DNA from: OLB6 sp964525565
GTDB lineage: Bacteria; Bacteroidota; Ignavibacteria; Kapaibacteriales; Kapaibacteriaceae
Direction: 5' to 3'
Assembly (NCBI GenBank): GCA_964525565.1
Contig: CAZGHI010000006.1
Span: forward strand, 1-64,000
Length of the DNA stretch: 64,000 nt
Shown: piece by piece, positions 23,534 through 31,893 of the stretch
Position numbering within the stretch: position 1 is the stretch's first letter
Layout of the letters: every line of letters starts with the position of its first letter
Notes under the pieces: model-generated
Databases searched by the model: none
The model's input: only the letters and a program-made list of their open reading frames with translations
What the model was told of the DNA's origin: nothing
Program-made: the position numbers and the translations under genes

Positions 23534-24358
23534 ATGCAACCAACATACCAACGTTTGCGCAGGTCGGTTTTTCTAGCACTCTCAGCAAACCCCGCACATC
23601 GTGCTTCGAGATACGTGACGGCATCGCTTATTATTCTTATCGTTGTCGGTATCGTTTCCGTTATCATTTCGTCTGTGAAAGAAGTCTGGGATGTCTATAG
23701 AAACCTGATTGTGAACATTGATCAAGGAATACTGGCTGCCTTCTCTCTAGAGTATGTACTCAGACTTTGGTGTTGTGTAGAAAATCCTAAGTATGCACAT
23801 CCTTTCTTCGGACGCCTCCGATACATCCTTTCACCCTTAGCATTGATAGACTTGGCAGCTATTACTCCTGCACTGCTGGTTGGTATCGGTGTTGACCTGC
23901 GGACGTTACGTATTGCCCGATTAATACGACTCGTACGCGCCTTCAAAGTTGTCCGCTACATTCACGCACTCCAGGTAATCGGCGAAGTTGTACACGAAAA
24001 GCGAAGCCAACTGATTACATCACTATCCTTTGTTCTCTTCATTTTGGTTGGTGTTTCAACGATTATGTACGAAATCGAGAATCCAGTGCAACCCGATGCC
24101 TTTAGTAGCATTCCTACAACGATGTGGTGGGCTGTTGCCTCGCTTACAACGGTTGGATATGGCGACGTATATCCAATCACCACTGCGGGAAAGGTGCTTG
24201 CAGCAATTTCAGCTGTGCTTGGAATCGGACTTTTTGCCATCCCCACAGGTATCCTGGCGTCCGGGTTTGCTGAACATGCACTTACAAAGAGTGAACAGCG
24301 AAGCAGTGAGCAGACGGAGGAATCCACCTGTCCGCACTGCGGTAAGGCTCTCTATTGA
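23534..24358 (+). CDS. Voltage-gated-type potassium channel
   Basis: A 274-residue six-helix channel subunit with start ATG 23534 (MQPTYQRLRRS). S1 begins near YVTASLIILIVVGIVS; S4 carries regularly spaced arginines (DLRTLRIARLIRLVRAFKVVR); the pore helix and selectivity filter read TTVGYGDVYPITTAGK, the K+-selective TVGYGD. S6 is VLAAISAVLGIGLFAIPTG. The short C-terminal tail ends in CPHCGKALY, a single CxxC pair that resembles half a zinc ribbon and could be a metal site completed in the tetramer (inference). The family acts in the inner membrane. It is convergent with terC, with three bases between the stops. Confidence 0.93.
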   Translation: MQPTYQRLRRSVFLALSANPAHRASRYVTASLIILIVVGIVSVIISSVKEVWDVYRNLIVNIDQGILAAFSLEYVLRLWCCVENPKYAHPFFGRLRYILSPLALIDLAAITPALLVGIGVDLRTLRIARLIRLVRAFKVVRYIHALQVIGEVVHEKRSQLITSLSFVLFILVGVSTIMYEIENPVQPDAFSSIPTTMWWAVASLTTVGYGDVYPITTAGKVLAAISAVLGIGLFAIPTGILASGFAEHALTKSEQRSSEQTEESTCPHCGKALY

Positions 24359-24361
24359 ACC

Positions 24362-25294
24362 TTACTCAATCTGCGTAGCTTTCTTTTCCGGAAAGACTAC
24401 CGAAGCCAATATACTTAGAGCTAAGATGACGGCGATTGCAGTGAGTGCGATTTCTACTGGCATGTGAATCCACTGCTGGATGAACATCTTTACACCAATA
24501 AAGGTTAGGATCAGGCTAAGTCCATACTTAAGGTAATGGAAAAGTCGCATTACACCTGCTACGGCAAAGAACAGACTCCTTAGCCCCATCACAGCAAAAA
24601 TGTTGCTGGTGAACACGATGAATGGATCGTTGGTTACTGCAAAAATTGCCGGTATGCTGTCCACAGCAAAAACTAGATCTGTTGCTTCTATGGTAAGCAA
24701 TACCAAAAAAAGAGGGGTAAAGTGCCACTGTCTGTTCTTAAGAACCCGAAATCGCTCCTGATGATATTCATCTGTGATGCGCAAAAAACGTCGGGCATTC
24801 TTTACAACAAAGTTGTCCTCAAGGTTGCGCGCTTCCTCAGTACTAAATGCCATTCGTATTCCTGTGAATACGAGAAAGGCACCGAACACGAAATACATCC
24901 AAGCGAAGTTGGCAATCAGTGCACTTCCTAGTGCGATCATCGTGCCACGCATCACAACAGCACCAACAATTCCCCAAAACAAAACCTTGTGGTGGTACTG
25001 TGGAGGGACCTTGAAGAATCGAAGTACAAGGATGATAACAAAAATGTTGTCAACCGATAACGATTGCTCCAGGAGGTAGCCCGCGAAAAACTCCTTTGCT
25101 GCTTGCGGACCCTTCATGTAATACACGAGACCGTTAAAGCTGAGAGCGAGAGATATCCAAAATGCCGTCCACCCAAGTGCAGATCCAATTGATACCACAC
25201 GGGGCGTCTTGTTAAATACACCGAGATCCAGTGCCAGCAGTATGCTAACAAGAAATAAAAATCCGGCGTAGAGCCAAAACTCGGGAATGATCAT
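24362..25294 (-). CDS. TerC/Alx family integral membrane protein
   Basis: A 310-residue polytopic membrane protein of the TerC family, today linked to manganese export and to metal loading of secreted proteins, historically to tellurite resistance. The N-terminus reads FWLYAGFLFLVSILLALDLGVFN, with the conserved Asp of helix 1. The signature SVDNIFVIILVLRFFKVP follows at residues ~80-97, and the second copy carries TIEATDLVFAVDSIPAIFAV with its conserved Asp/Glu residues. RSLFFAVAGVM is also typical. Start ATG 25294. It is divergent from polA with 47 bases between the ATGs and convergent with the K+ channel. Confidence 0.93.
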   Translation of the reverse strand: MIIPEFWLYAGFLFLVSILLALDLGVFNKTPRVVSIGSALGWTAFWISLALSFNGLVYYMKGPQAAKEFFAGYLLEQSLSVDNIFVIILVLRFFKVPPQYHHKVLFWGIVGAVVMRGTMIALGSALIANFAWMYFVFGAFLVFTGIRMAFSTEEARNLEDNFVVKNARRFLRITDEYHQERFRVLKNRQWHFTPLFLVLLTIEATDLVFAVDSIPAIFAVTNDPFIVFTSNIFAVMGLRSLFFAVAGVMRLFHYLKYGLSLILTFIGVKMFIQQWIHMPVEIALTAIAVILALSILASVVFPEKKATQIE

Positions 25295-25341
25295 GTTGGT
25301 GATAAATGTTCGACAAATCTACATGCTCCATAACTTGGTGC

Positions 25342-28188
25342 ATGACAAAGCCCTTGATTTTAGTTGACGGATTCTCGCTCGTCTTTCGAGCCTATCACGC
25401 ACTCTCCCGCACAGGAATGCAGTCACCGGCAGGTGAACCCACCTTTGCAGTCTTCGCTTTCGCCAACATTTTGGCCGGATTACTGGATAAGCATAAGCCT
25501 GAAGCAATGGCTGTGGTGTTCGACACAGCAACACCAACGTTTCGCCATGAACTGTACAACCAGTACAAAGCCAACCGTGATGCCTTTCCCGATGATCTGG
25601 TGCCTCAGTTGGCTAGGATCAAAACACTGATTGATCTCATGGGACTGCCTCGAATTGAGTTACCCGGTTTTGAGGCCGATGATCTGATTGGCACCATTGC
25701 CATGCGTGAATCTGCCGATGGCCACGACGTGTTGTGCGTTACCAGTGATAAAGACTACTTTCAGCTCGTTACCAACAAGGTTAAAGTGTTACGTCCCGGA
25801 AAAGATGCCGGTACGTATGAGAAGTACGATGCGGCAAAGGTGCAAGAAAAGTTCGGTGTCGCACCGGAACATGTGATAGACGTGCTGGCCTTGATGGGCG
25901 ATTCATCCGACAATGTTCCCGGAGTGAAAGGGATTGGTGAAAAAACCGCTATACCACTGATTCAAGAGTTCGGTTCACTCGAAAATCTCTACAACAACCT
26001 TGAGAAGATCGAAAAAGCCTCTGTTCGGAAAAAACTCGAAGAATCACGAGAAATGGCATTTCTGTCCAAGCAACTTGTTACCATACATACCGATGTGCCC
26101 TTCGAGGCAAAACGCGATGTGTTGATTCGTAAGACAATGAATTATGATGCAATTGCTGCTCTATGCGAAGAATTAGGGTTCAATACCCTCCAACATCGCT
26201 TTAAGCAATACGCCGCTGCAGAGGGTGTTGTTCTTCAGGAAAGTCCAAGCCGTAGTACGCCGGATACCGATATCGCTTCTGGCAATGCCGACCCTGAAGC
26301 TACAGAACACGAAAATGCTTATCGCCGCCTGAACACCGTTCGCGATGTACCCCACGAATACATCCTTGTTGATACTGTGGAGAAACTGGATGATGCGCTC
26401 TCCGAGATCGGAACGCCGCCTTGGCTGAGCATCGATCTCGAAACCACAGGGTTAGATGCTATGTCGTGTTCCATTGTTGGTATCGCACTGTGCGCTCGCG
26501 AAGGACGGGCTTTTTACATAGATGTAGATGATACCAAAAGCGACGGACAGGCCGACATGTTTTCTTCACAACAAACAAATCATGGCATACCGGTGGCCGA
26601 TGTTCTCTCCAAGCTTACGCCTGTCTTGCTCAATCGCACGATTGGAAAGGTCGGGCAAAATCTTAAGTACGATGCTCTGGTATTACGGCGATACGACATT
26701 GTCCTTGAACCTATTGTTTTCGATACCATGCTCGCCAGCTACCTACTGAATCCCGACCAACAGCACAATCTCGATGCTCTGGCAGAACGGTGGCTATCAT
26801 ACAAACCCATATCCATAACAGAACTGATTGGAGAGAAGAAGTCAACGCAGCGAAGTATGCGAGATGTAGAACCATCACTCGTAGCAGAATATGCGGGTGA
26901 AGATGCCGACATAGCGCTGAAGTTGGCAAATATTCTGCACCGCGAACTCGATCGTGAAGGTCTCACATCATTGGCAGAATCTATAGAATTCCCTGTCGAA
27001 GAAGTCATCGTTCAGGTAGAGTACAATGGAGTGTACATTGATCAAGGGGCTCTGGCAAACCTCGGAGAGTATATGCGTTCCGAGGCTGCTCGACTTGAAC
27101 AGGCGATTTTTCAGGAAGCCGGCGAAACGTTCACCATAAACTCGCCCAAACAACTAGGCGAAGTGTTGTTTGAACGAATGAAGCTGCCTCAAAAGAAGAA
27201 GACAAAAACCGGCTATTCCACGGATGCTAGCGTACTATCCGAATTAGCGGATTCATTTCCTATTGCACGCCTTGTGCTTGAATACAGGCAGGTGGAGAAA
27301 CTTCGCAACACATACGTCGACGCTTTGCCAAGGTTGATTAACAAAACAACCGGACGCGTTCATACATCGCTCAATCAAACCATTGCAGCAACCGGAAGAC
27401 TAAGCTCTACAGAGCCCAATCTGCAGAATATTCCGATACGAACAGAACTCGGACAGCAAATACGAAAAGCCTTCGTTCCACAACAGCCCGATCATGTAAT
27501 TCTTTCTGCTGATTATTCTCAAATAGAATTGCGCATTATGGCTGCTGCGTCGCAAGACCCCAATCTCATCGAGGCATTTCACAAGGGCACTGACATTCAT
27601 AAGGCAACAGCCTCAGTCTTATTCGATGTTCCAATCAACGAGGTCACCAATGAGCAACGAAGAATCGCCAAAACAGTGAACTTTGGTATTATGTACGGAC
27701 AAGGCGCGTTTGGGCTATCACAGCAACTAGGCCTAAGCCGACAGGAGAGCCAGATGATCATTGCCAACTATTTCGAGAAATACCAGGGTATCAAAAAATT
27801 TATAGACGAAACAGTAGCAACAACGCGCGACCGCGGGTACACCCTTACCCTTCGTGGCCGCCGTCGGTTCTTTCCACAAATCAATAGCTCCAACAAGACG
27901 CTGCAGGCTGCCGCAGAAAGGGCATGTATCAATACACCCATCCAAGGCAGCGCAGCCGATATGATGAAATTGGCAATGATTAACGTACATCGTCGCATGC
28001 AAGCCGAAAAGCTGCAAGCGCGAATGATGTTGCAGGTTCACGACGAATTGCTCTTTGAGGTGCACGAAAATGAACTTGTTCGCCTTCGTGCCCTAGTTGT
28101 TGAAGAAATGGAGAACGCAATGCCACTAAACAATGTGCCTGTGGTTGTTGATACAGGTTACGGCGCTTCTTGGTACGAGGCACATTAG
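25342..28188 (+). CDS. polA: DNA polymerase I
   Basis: A 948-residue three-domain polymerase for Okazaki-fragment processing and repair. ATG 25342 (MTKPLILVDG) is the family start; the longer frame starts at TTG. The 5'-3' exonuclease shows ILVDGFSLVFRAYHA, DDLIGTIA and KGIGEKTA. The 3'-5' proofreading domain is intact: SIDLETTGL (Exo I), GQNLKYDALV (Exo II) and YAGEDADIA (Exo III). The polymerase domain has motif A DYSQIELRIMAAAS, motif B RRIAKTVNFGIMYGQG with a Phe at the dNTP-selectivity position, and motif C VHDELLFEV. Length and domain order are normal. uppP starts 69 bases downstream. Confidence 0.98.
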   Translation: MTKPLILVDGFSLVFRAYHALSRTGMQSPAGEPTFAVFAFANILAGLLDKHKPEAMAVVFDTATPTFRHELYNQYKANRDAFPDDLVPQLARIKTLIDLMGLPRIELPGFEADDLIGTIAMRESADGHDVLCVTSDKDYFQLVTNKVKVLRPGKDAGTYEKYDAAKVQEKFGVAPEHVIDVLALMGDSSDNVPGVKGIGEKTAIPLIQEFGSLENLYNNLEKIEKASVRKKLEESREMAFLSKQLVTIHTDVPFEAKRDVLIRKTMNYDAIAALCEELGFNTLQHRFKQYAAAEGVVLQESPSRSTPDTDIASGNADPEATEHENAYRRLNTVRDVPHEYILVDTVEKLDDALSEIGTPPWLSIDLETTGLDAMSCSIVGIALCAREGRAFYIDVDDTKSDGQADMFSSQQTNHGIPVADVLSKLTPVLLNRTIGKVGQNLKYDALVLRRYDIVLEPIVFDTMLASYLLNPDQQHNLDALAERWLSYKPISITELIGEKKSTQRSMRDVEPSLVAEYAGEDADIALKLANILHRELDREGLTSLAESIEFPVEEVIVQVEYNGVYIDQGALANLGEYMRSEAARLEQAIFQEAGETFTINSPKQLGEVLFERMKLPQKKKTKTGYSTDASVLSELADSFPIARLVLEYRQVEKLRNTYVDALPRLINKTTGRVHTSLNQTIAATGRLSSTEPNLQNIPIRTELGQQIRKAFVPQQPDHVILSADYSQIELRIMAAASQDPNLIEAFHKGTDIHKATASVLFDVPINEVTNEQRRIAKTVNFGIMYGQGAFGLSQQLGLSRQESQMIIANYFEKYQGIKKFIDETVATTRDRGYTLTLRGRRRFFPQINSSNKTLQAAAERACINTPIQGSAADMMKLAMINVHRRMQAEKLQARMMLQVHDELLFEVHENELVRLRALVVEEMENAMPLNNVPVVVDTGYGASWYEAH

Positions 28189-28257
28189 CTATCATTTACG
28201 TCCAGCGACATCATTGTAAATATCACTGATGCCAGCGTTCCATCCGTATTTTTGCCT

Positions 28258-29742
28258 ATGTCCTTGTTCATTGCAATAGTCCTGGGCTTAATACAGGGTC
28301 TTACAGAATTTATACCAATAAGTAGCACGGCGCATTTGACTATTGCAGCTTCGTTGTTTGGAGTGATCGATCCCTCGCATCCGGAGAAGTGGACGGCCTT
28401 TATGGCTACCATCCAGATGGGTACACTTGCTGCCGTTTTTGTTTACTTCTGGAGGGATGTTGCACAACTTTCAACTGCAACCTTTACTGAGGTGCTGCAA
28501 CCATGGCGAGTACGGCCATCCGCATGGTCGGTACATGCACGTCAGGCTGTTATGGTTGTTGTTGGAACAATTCCAATTGTGGTTGTAGGATTGGCTGCAA
28601 AAAATATTATCGAAGGGGGCTTTACCAAGGACTTGGGTGTTATTGCCCTTGGGCTGATCGTGATTGGATTACTGCTGTGGTGGTCAGACAAACGAGCCAC
28701 ATTTCATAGAAACCTGAACGATATTAAGCTACGCGATGCTCTTACTATTGGATGCGCACAGACGCTGGCCCTTATTCCCGGAGCATCACGGAGTGGGACA
28801 ACAATCATGGCAGGATTATTTCGCGGTCTAAACCGAGAAGATGCAGCACGATTTTCCTTTCTGCTTTCAATACCGTCCATCTTTGGCGCTGGTGTGCTGG
28901 AGTTTATCGGAGAGCTGAAACATATCTCGTGGTCCGACGGTGGATTACAACTCCTTTTAGCAACTCTTGCCGCTTTGGTAAGTGGATATTATTCCATTGC
29001 CTTCCTGATGAGGTTTCTTCGAACGCGCAGCGTTACGCTGTTTGTTGTGTACAGATTGATCCTTGGAGGGGTAGTTCTGGTTACCGCATGTAGTGATCCT
29101 TTACCCAAAACAGGCTACGAGAACCTTGATTCACACGGGACTTCTGTACCATTTCACAGAAGTGCTGTTGGCGGTGATGAACGAGCAGATACCATTTCCG
29201 AAGTCACTGATATTGTAGTGGTGAATACAACGATGGGGCGATTTCAGATTGGCTTGTATGGCAACGAGGCACCGCGCACAGTTGAGAATTTTCTTCAACT
29301 GGTAAACAAGAAGGTGTACAACAGAACGTTAATACACCGCGTTGTGCCGGGATTCGTGATTCAAATGGGCGACCCGACAACGCGCGACCCTAAAGCGCGA
29401 AGTGAATGGGGGCGTGGAGGTTTTACGGCAACCGGAAGCCCCCTAATCGAAGAACTCGATACGCTATTGCCTTCGGCAAAGCGTGGTTATGTGGTAGGTG
29501 TCGTAGCAATGGCTCGCACACCCGAGCCAGGTTCGGGTACGAGTCAATTTTTCATCTGTTTGGAAAAAGCTGCTACACTTCCGTATCAATACACGATTTT
29601 TGGACGAATTACAGAAGGCATGGATGTTGTTCGGAAGATTTCGGAAGTCGAAACGGAGCCCGGTACATTTGGCGAAGTCAATCCAATGCCACGAAAACCC
29701 ATCATTATCCATTCGATAAAAACTAAAAACATCAGGAAGTAG
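28258..29742 (+). CDS. uppP: Undecaprenyl-diphosphatase (UppP) fused to a cyclophilin-type PPIase
   Basis: The ATG at 28258 gives 494 residues. Residues 1-~275 are a complete UppP/BacA: QGLTEF with the (E/Q)xxxE site, IPISSTAHL, the PGASRSGTT loop, FSFLLSIP, and a last helix FVVYRLILGGVVLV. UppP dephosphorylates undecaprenyl diphosphate to recycle the lipid carrier for wall and polysaccharide synthesis. The frame then continues without a stop into a ~60-residue linker and a cyclophilin domain (GRFQIGLYGNEAPRTVENF, HRVVPGFVIQMGD, GTSQFFICL). The junction, LVTAC at C278, is a textbook lipobox, and an in-frame ATG at 29008 (MRFLRTRS) begins a stretch that would serve as a lipoprotein signal peptide. 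So the chain may be one fusion, or a second lipoprotein product may arise inside uppP. Confidence 0.85.
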   Translation: MSLFIAIVLGLIQGLTEFIPISSTAHLTIAASLFGVIDPSHPEKWTAFMATIQMGTLAAVFVYFWRDVAQLSTATFTEVLQPWRVRPSAWSVHARQAVMVVVGTIPIVVVGLAAKNIIEGGFTKDLGVIALGLIVIGLLLWWSDKRATFHRNLNDIKLRDALTIGCAQTLALIPGASRSGTTIMAGLFRGLNREDAARFSFLLSIPSIFGAGVLEFIGELKHISWSDGGLQLLLATLAALVSGYYSIAFLMRFLRTRSVTLFVVYRLILGGVVLVTACSDPLPKTGYENLDSHGTSVPFHRSAVGGDERADTISEVTDIVVVNTTMGRFQIGLYGNEAPRTVENFLQLVNKKVYNRTLIHRVVPGFVIQMGDPTTRDPKARSEWGRGGFTATGSPLIEELDTLLPSAKRGYVVGVVAMARTPEPGSGTSQFFICLEKAATLPYQYTIFGRITEGMDVVRKISEVETEPGTFGEVNPMPRKPIIIHSIKTKNIRK

Positions 29743-29747
29743 GAGAA
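29741..29747 (+). promoter_or_regulatory. Shine-Dalgarno of the periplasmic cyclophilin
   Basis: AGGAGAA three bases before the ATG at 29751, partly overlapping the end of the uppP-cyclophilin stop codon. It supports the ATG start of the second cyclophilin. Confidence 0.6.
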
Positions 29748-29750
29748 CCC

Positions 29751-30362
29751 ATGATTCGAGCACTCTTAATTGCAACCCTAATAACAGGATTTATTATGTC
29801 GGCAGACGCCAACGCACAACAATCGGATGCACCAAAACCCAAGTCGCCTCCACAAGGGAACACCCCAACCGATACCTTTCAAATAACAGTGCGACAAGGC
29901 AACACAGAGCTTGGAACCATTGAGTTTGTACTATGGCCTGGTGTAGCTCCGAAACATGTTGAATTTGTTGCGAAGAGAATTGCAGAAGGCTGGTATAATG
30001 GATCTGCCTTTCACCGGGTAATTCCCGGATTTATGATCCAAGGGGGCGATCCAAACTCAAAATCACAGCCACGCGAAACATGGGGTGGCGGCGGCTTCCC
30101 GGAAAAAGTAGTGGCTGAGTTTAACGATCGCAAACACGAGCGAGGCGTGATGAGTGCAGCACGCACGCAAGACCCCAATAGTTTTAGCGGACAGTTCTTT
30201 ATTTGTGTTGCCGACGCGCCTTGGCTGGATGGCCAATACACAGCTTTTGGTAAAGTAACGAAGGGCATGGAGGTTGTGGACCAAATTGTGGCATCTCCGC
30301 GCGATTCCCGCAATAACCCGATTGAGAAAATCGAAATGACGGTGGTTAAGAAGGGTTCATGA
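29751..30362 (+). CDS. Periplasmic cyclophilin-type peptidyl-prolyl isomerase
   Basis: A 203-residue precursor with signal peptide (LIATLITGFIMSADANA, then QQSD) and a proline-rich linker (PKPKSPPQGNTP). The cyclophilin fold follows: GTIEFVLWPGVAPKHVEFV, AFHRVIPGFMIQGGDPNSK, MSAARTQDPNSFSGQFFICV and a final AFGKVTKGMEVVDQIV. The catalytic Arg (FHR) and the SGQFFI signature are present, so isomerase activity towards Xaa-Pro bonds of envelope proteins is expected. It sits 8 bases behind another cyclophilin domain and overlaps the OmpA-like gene by ATGA, placing two prolyl isomerases next to an outer-membrane protein gene. Confidence 0.93.
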   Translation: MIRALLIATLITGFIMSADANAQQSDAPKPKSPPQGNTPTDTFQITVRQGNTELGTIEFVLWPGVAPKHVEFVAKRIAEGWYNGSAFHRVIPGFMIQGGDPNSKSQPRETWGGGGFPEKVVAEFNDRKHERGVMSAARTQDPNSFSGQFFICVADAPWLDGQYTAFGKVTKGMEVVDQIVASPRDSRNNPIEKIEMTVVKKGS

Positions 30363-31888
30363 TAGCGATCATTACAGTAGTAGCCCTGGCAGTAACCCTC
30401 CAGGGCAAGGTGTTTGCACAAACCGATACATCGGATAGGCCAACCAACCTTGGCCCGATGGTGAATGGTCCGTACGATGATATCCTACCTGTGATATCTC
30501 CCGATGGGCAAACATTATACTTTTGCCGCAGCCACGATCCGGAAAACATTGGAGGAGCACGACAAGATATCTGGTACAGCGAGTTGCAACCGGATGGTTC
30601 CTGGGGGCAAGCCAAGAATATTGGTGTACCTCTCAATAATCGGGATAACAACTACCTCTGTTCCATCACTCCCGATGGGAACACGGCTCTTGTTGGCGAT
30701 GGATACTCCGATGCTCGTAGTAAACATCGCTCCGTGGCTATCAGTTATCGCACTGCTCATGGCTGGTCTGCTCCAAGAAGTTTGCAGATCGAGAACTACT
30801 ACAACAACAATCGCTTTGGTGAGTTCTCGCTTGCAAATGATGGTAAAACGTTGATCATGGCCATTGAGCGACAAGATTCAAAGGGAGGCAAGGATCTTTA
30901 CGTATCGTTTCGTAACCCGGACAGTACATGGACGGAACCTCGAAATCTTGGCGACGTTGTAAACTCGTTGGGCCATGAAGCAACACCGTTTATTGCTTCT
31001 GATAACTCCTCGCTCTATTTCGCCAGCGACGGTCTGGGCGGCTTTGGTGCATTTGATGTTTTTGTAACCAGACGTCTTGATAGCACATGGACGCAGTGGA
31101 GTACGCCGGAGAATCTGGGAAGTTCAATTAATTCTTCCGGTTGGGACCTCTACTATACCATTCCTGCCTCCGGCGACTTTGCATATTACGTGTCGTACAC
31201 AAACACGTATGGTGCCGGCGATATTTTCAAGATTCGTCTGCCTGAAAATATGCGTCCGAAACCGGTGGTGCTGGTTCGTGGACGTGTATTGAACAAGAAT
31301 ACCAACGAGCCAATCGAAGCAGACATTGCCTACGAAGATTTGAGAACAGGCAAAGAGTTGGGTATTGCCCGCTCAACGCCGGGAAGCGGTACGTATAAAA
31401 TTGTGCTACCAGCAGGTGCACGATATGGCTTCAGAGCTTCGGCCGATGGGTATATCTCAGTAAATGAGAACGTTGATCTTACCGACATTAAAGTCTATAC
31501 CGAAATCCAACGGGACCTGTACTTAGTTCCTATCGAAGCCGGTAGCGTTGCACAGTTGAATAATATCTTTTTTGACTACGACAAGTGGGACCTTCGCCCG
31601 GAAAGTCGTTATGAGTTGAATCGGTTTGTGGAGGTGCTGAACAAGAATCCTACCTTGCGTATCGAGATTGCCGGGCATACCGATAGTGTCGGATCGGACA
31701 GTTACAACGATAAACTTTCGGACAGAAGAGCAAAGTCCGTATATGACTATCTCGTGACGGAAGGTGGCATCAGCCCAACCCGCATGAAATCCAAAGGCTA
31801 CGGCGAGAAGCAACCCGTTGCCAGTAATTCCACACCCGAAGGCCGCCAACTCAACAGGCGGGTTGAGATTGTTATCCTCGAAAAGTAA
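30359..31888 (+). CDS. PD40/TolB-like propeller protein with C-terminal OmpA domain
   Basis: A 509-residue envelope protein. Signal peptide MIAIITVVALAVTLQGKVFA. Residues ~25-290 hold PD40/WD40-like repeats: ILPVISPDGQTLYFC, NNYLCSITPDGNTALV, EFSLANDGKTLIMA and ATPFIASDNSSLYFASDG. A carboxypeptidase-regulatory-like domain follows (VRGRVLNKNTNEPIEADI). The C-terminal ~115 residues are an OmpA/Pal peptidoglycan-binding domain: IFFDYDKWDLRPES, IEIAGHTDSVGSD, LSDRRAKSVYDYL and GYGEKQPVASN, with the conserved Asp and Arg that grip diaminopimelate. This PD40-OmpA layout is typical of Bacteroidota and related bacteria, including PorE-like proteins of the T9SS, but that specific role is only inferred. 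It overlaps the cyclophilin by ATGA and precedes thrS by 5 bases. Confidence 0.88.
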   Translation: MIAIITVVALAVTLQGKVFAQTDTSDRPTNLGPMVNGPYDDILPVISPDGQTLYFCRSHDPENIGGARQDIWYSELQPDGSWGQAKNIGVPLNNRDNNYLCSITPDGNTALVGDGYSDARSKHRSVAISYRTAHGWSAPRSLQIENYYNNNRFGEFSLANDGKTLIMAIERQDSKGGKDLYVSFRNPDSTWTEPRNLGDVVNSLGHEATPFIASDNSSLYFASDGLGGFGAFDVFVTRRLDSTWTQWSTPENLGSSINSSGWDLYYTIPASGDFAYYVSYTNTYGAGDIFKIRLPENMRPKPVVLVRGRVLNKNTNEPIEADIAYEDLRTGKELGIARSTPGSGTYKIVLPAGARYGFRASADGYISVNENVDLTDIKVYTEIQRDLYLVPIEAGSVAQLNNIFFDYDKWDLRPESRYELNRFVEVLNKNPTLRIEIAGHTDSVGSDSYNDKLSDRRAKSVYDYLVTEGGISPTRMKSKGYGEKQPVASNSTPEGRQLNRRVEIVILEK

Positions 31889-31893
31889 AACCT

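Noticed and set aside
29008..29742. Calling uppP and the cyclophilin as two separate genes
   Set aside because: There is no stop codon between them, so I annotate one frame; the internal ATG at 29008 is recorded as an alternative start only.
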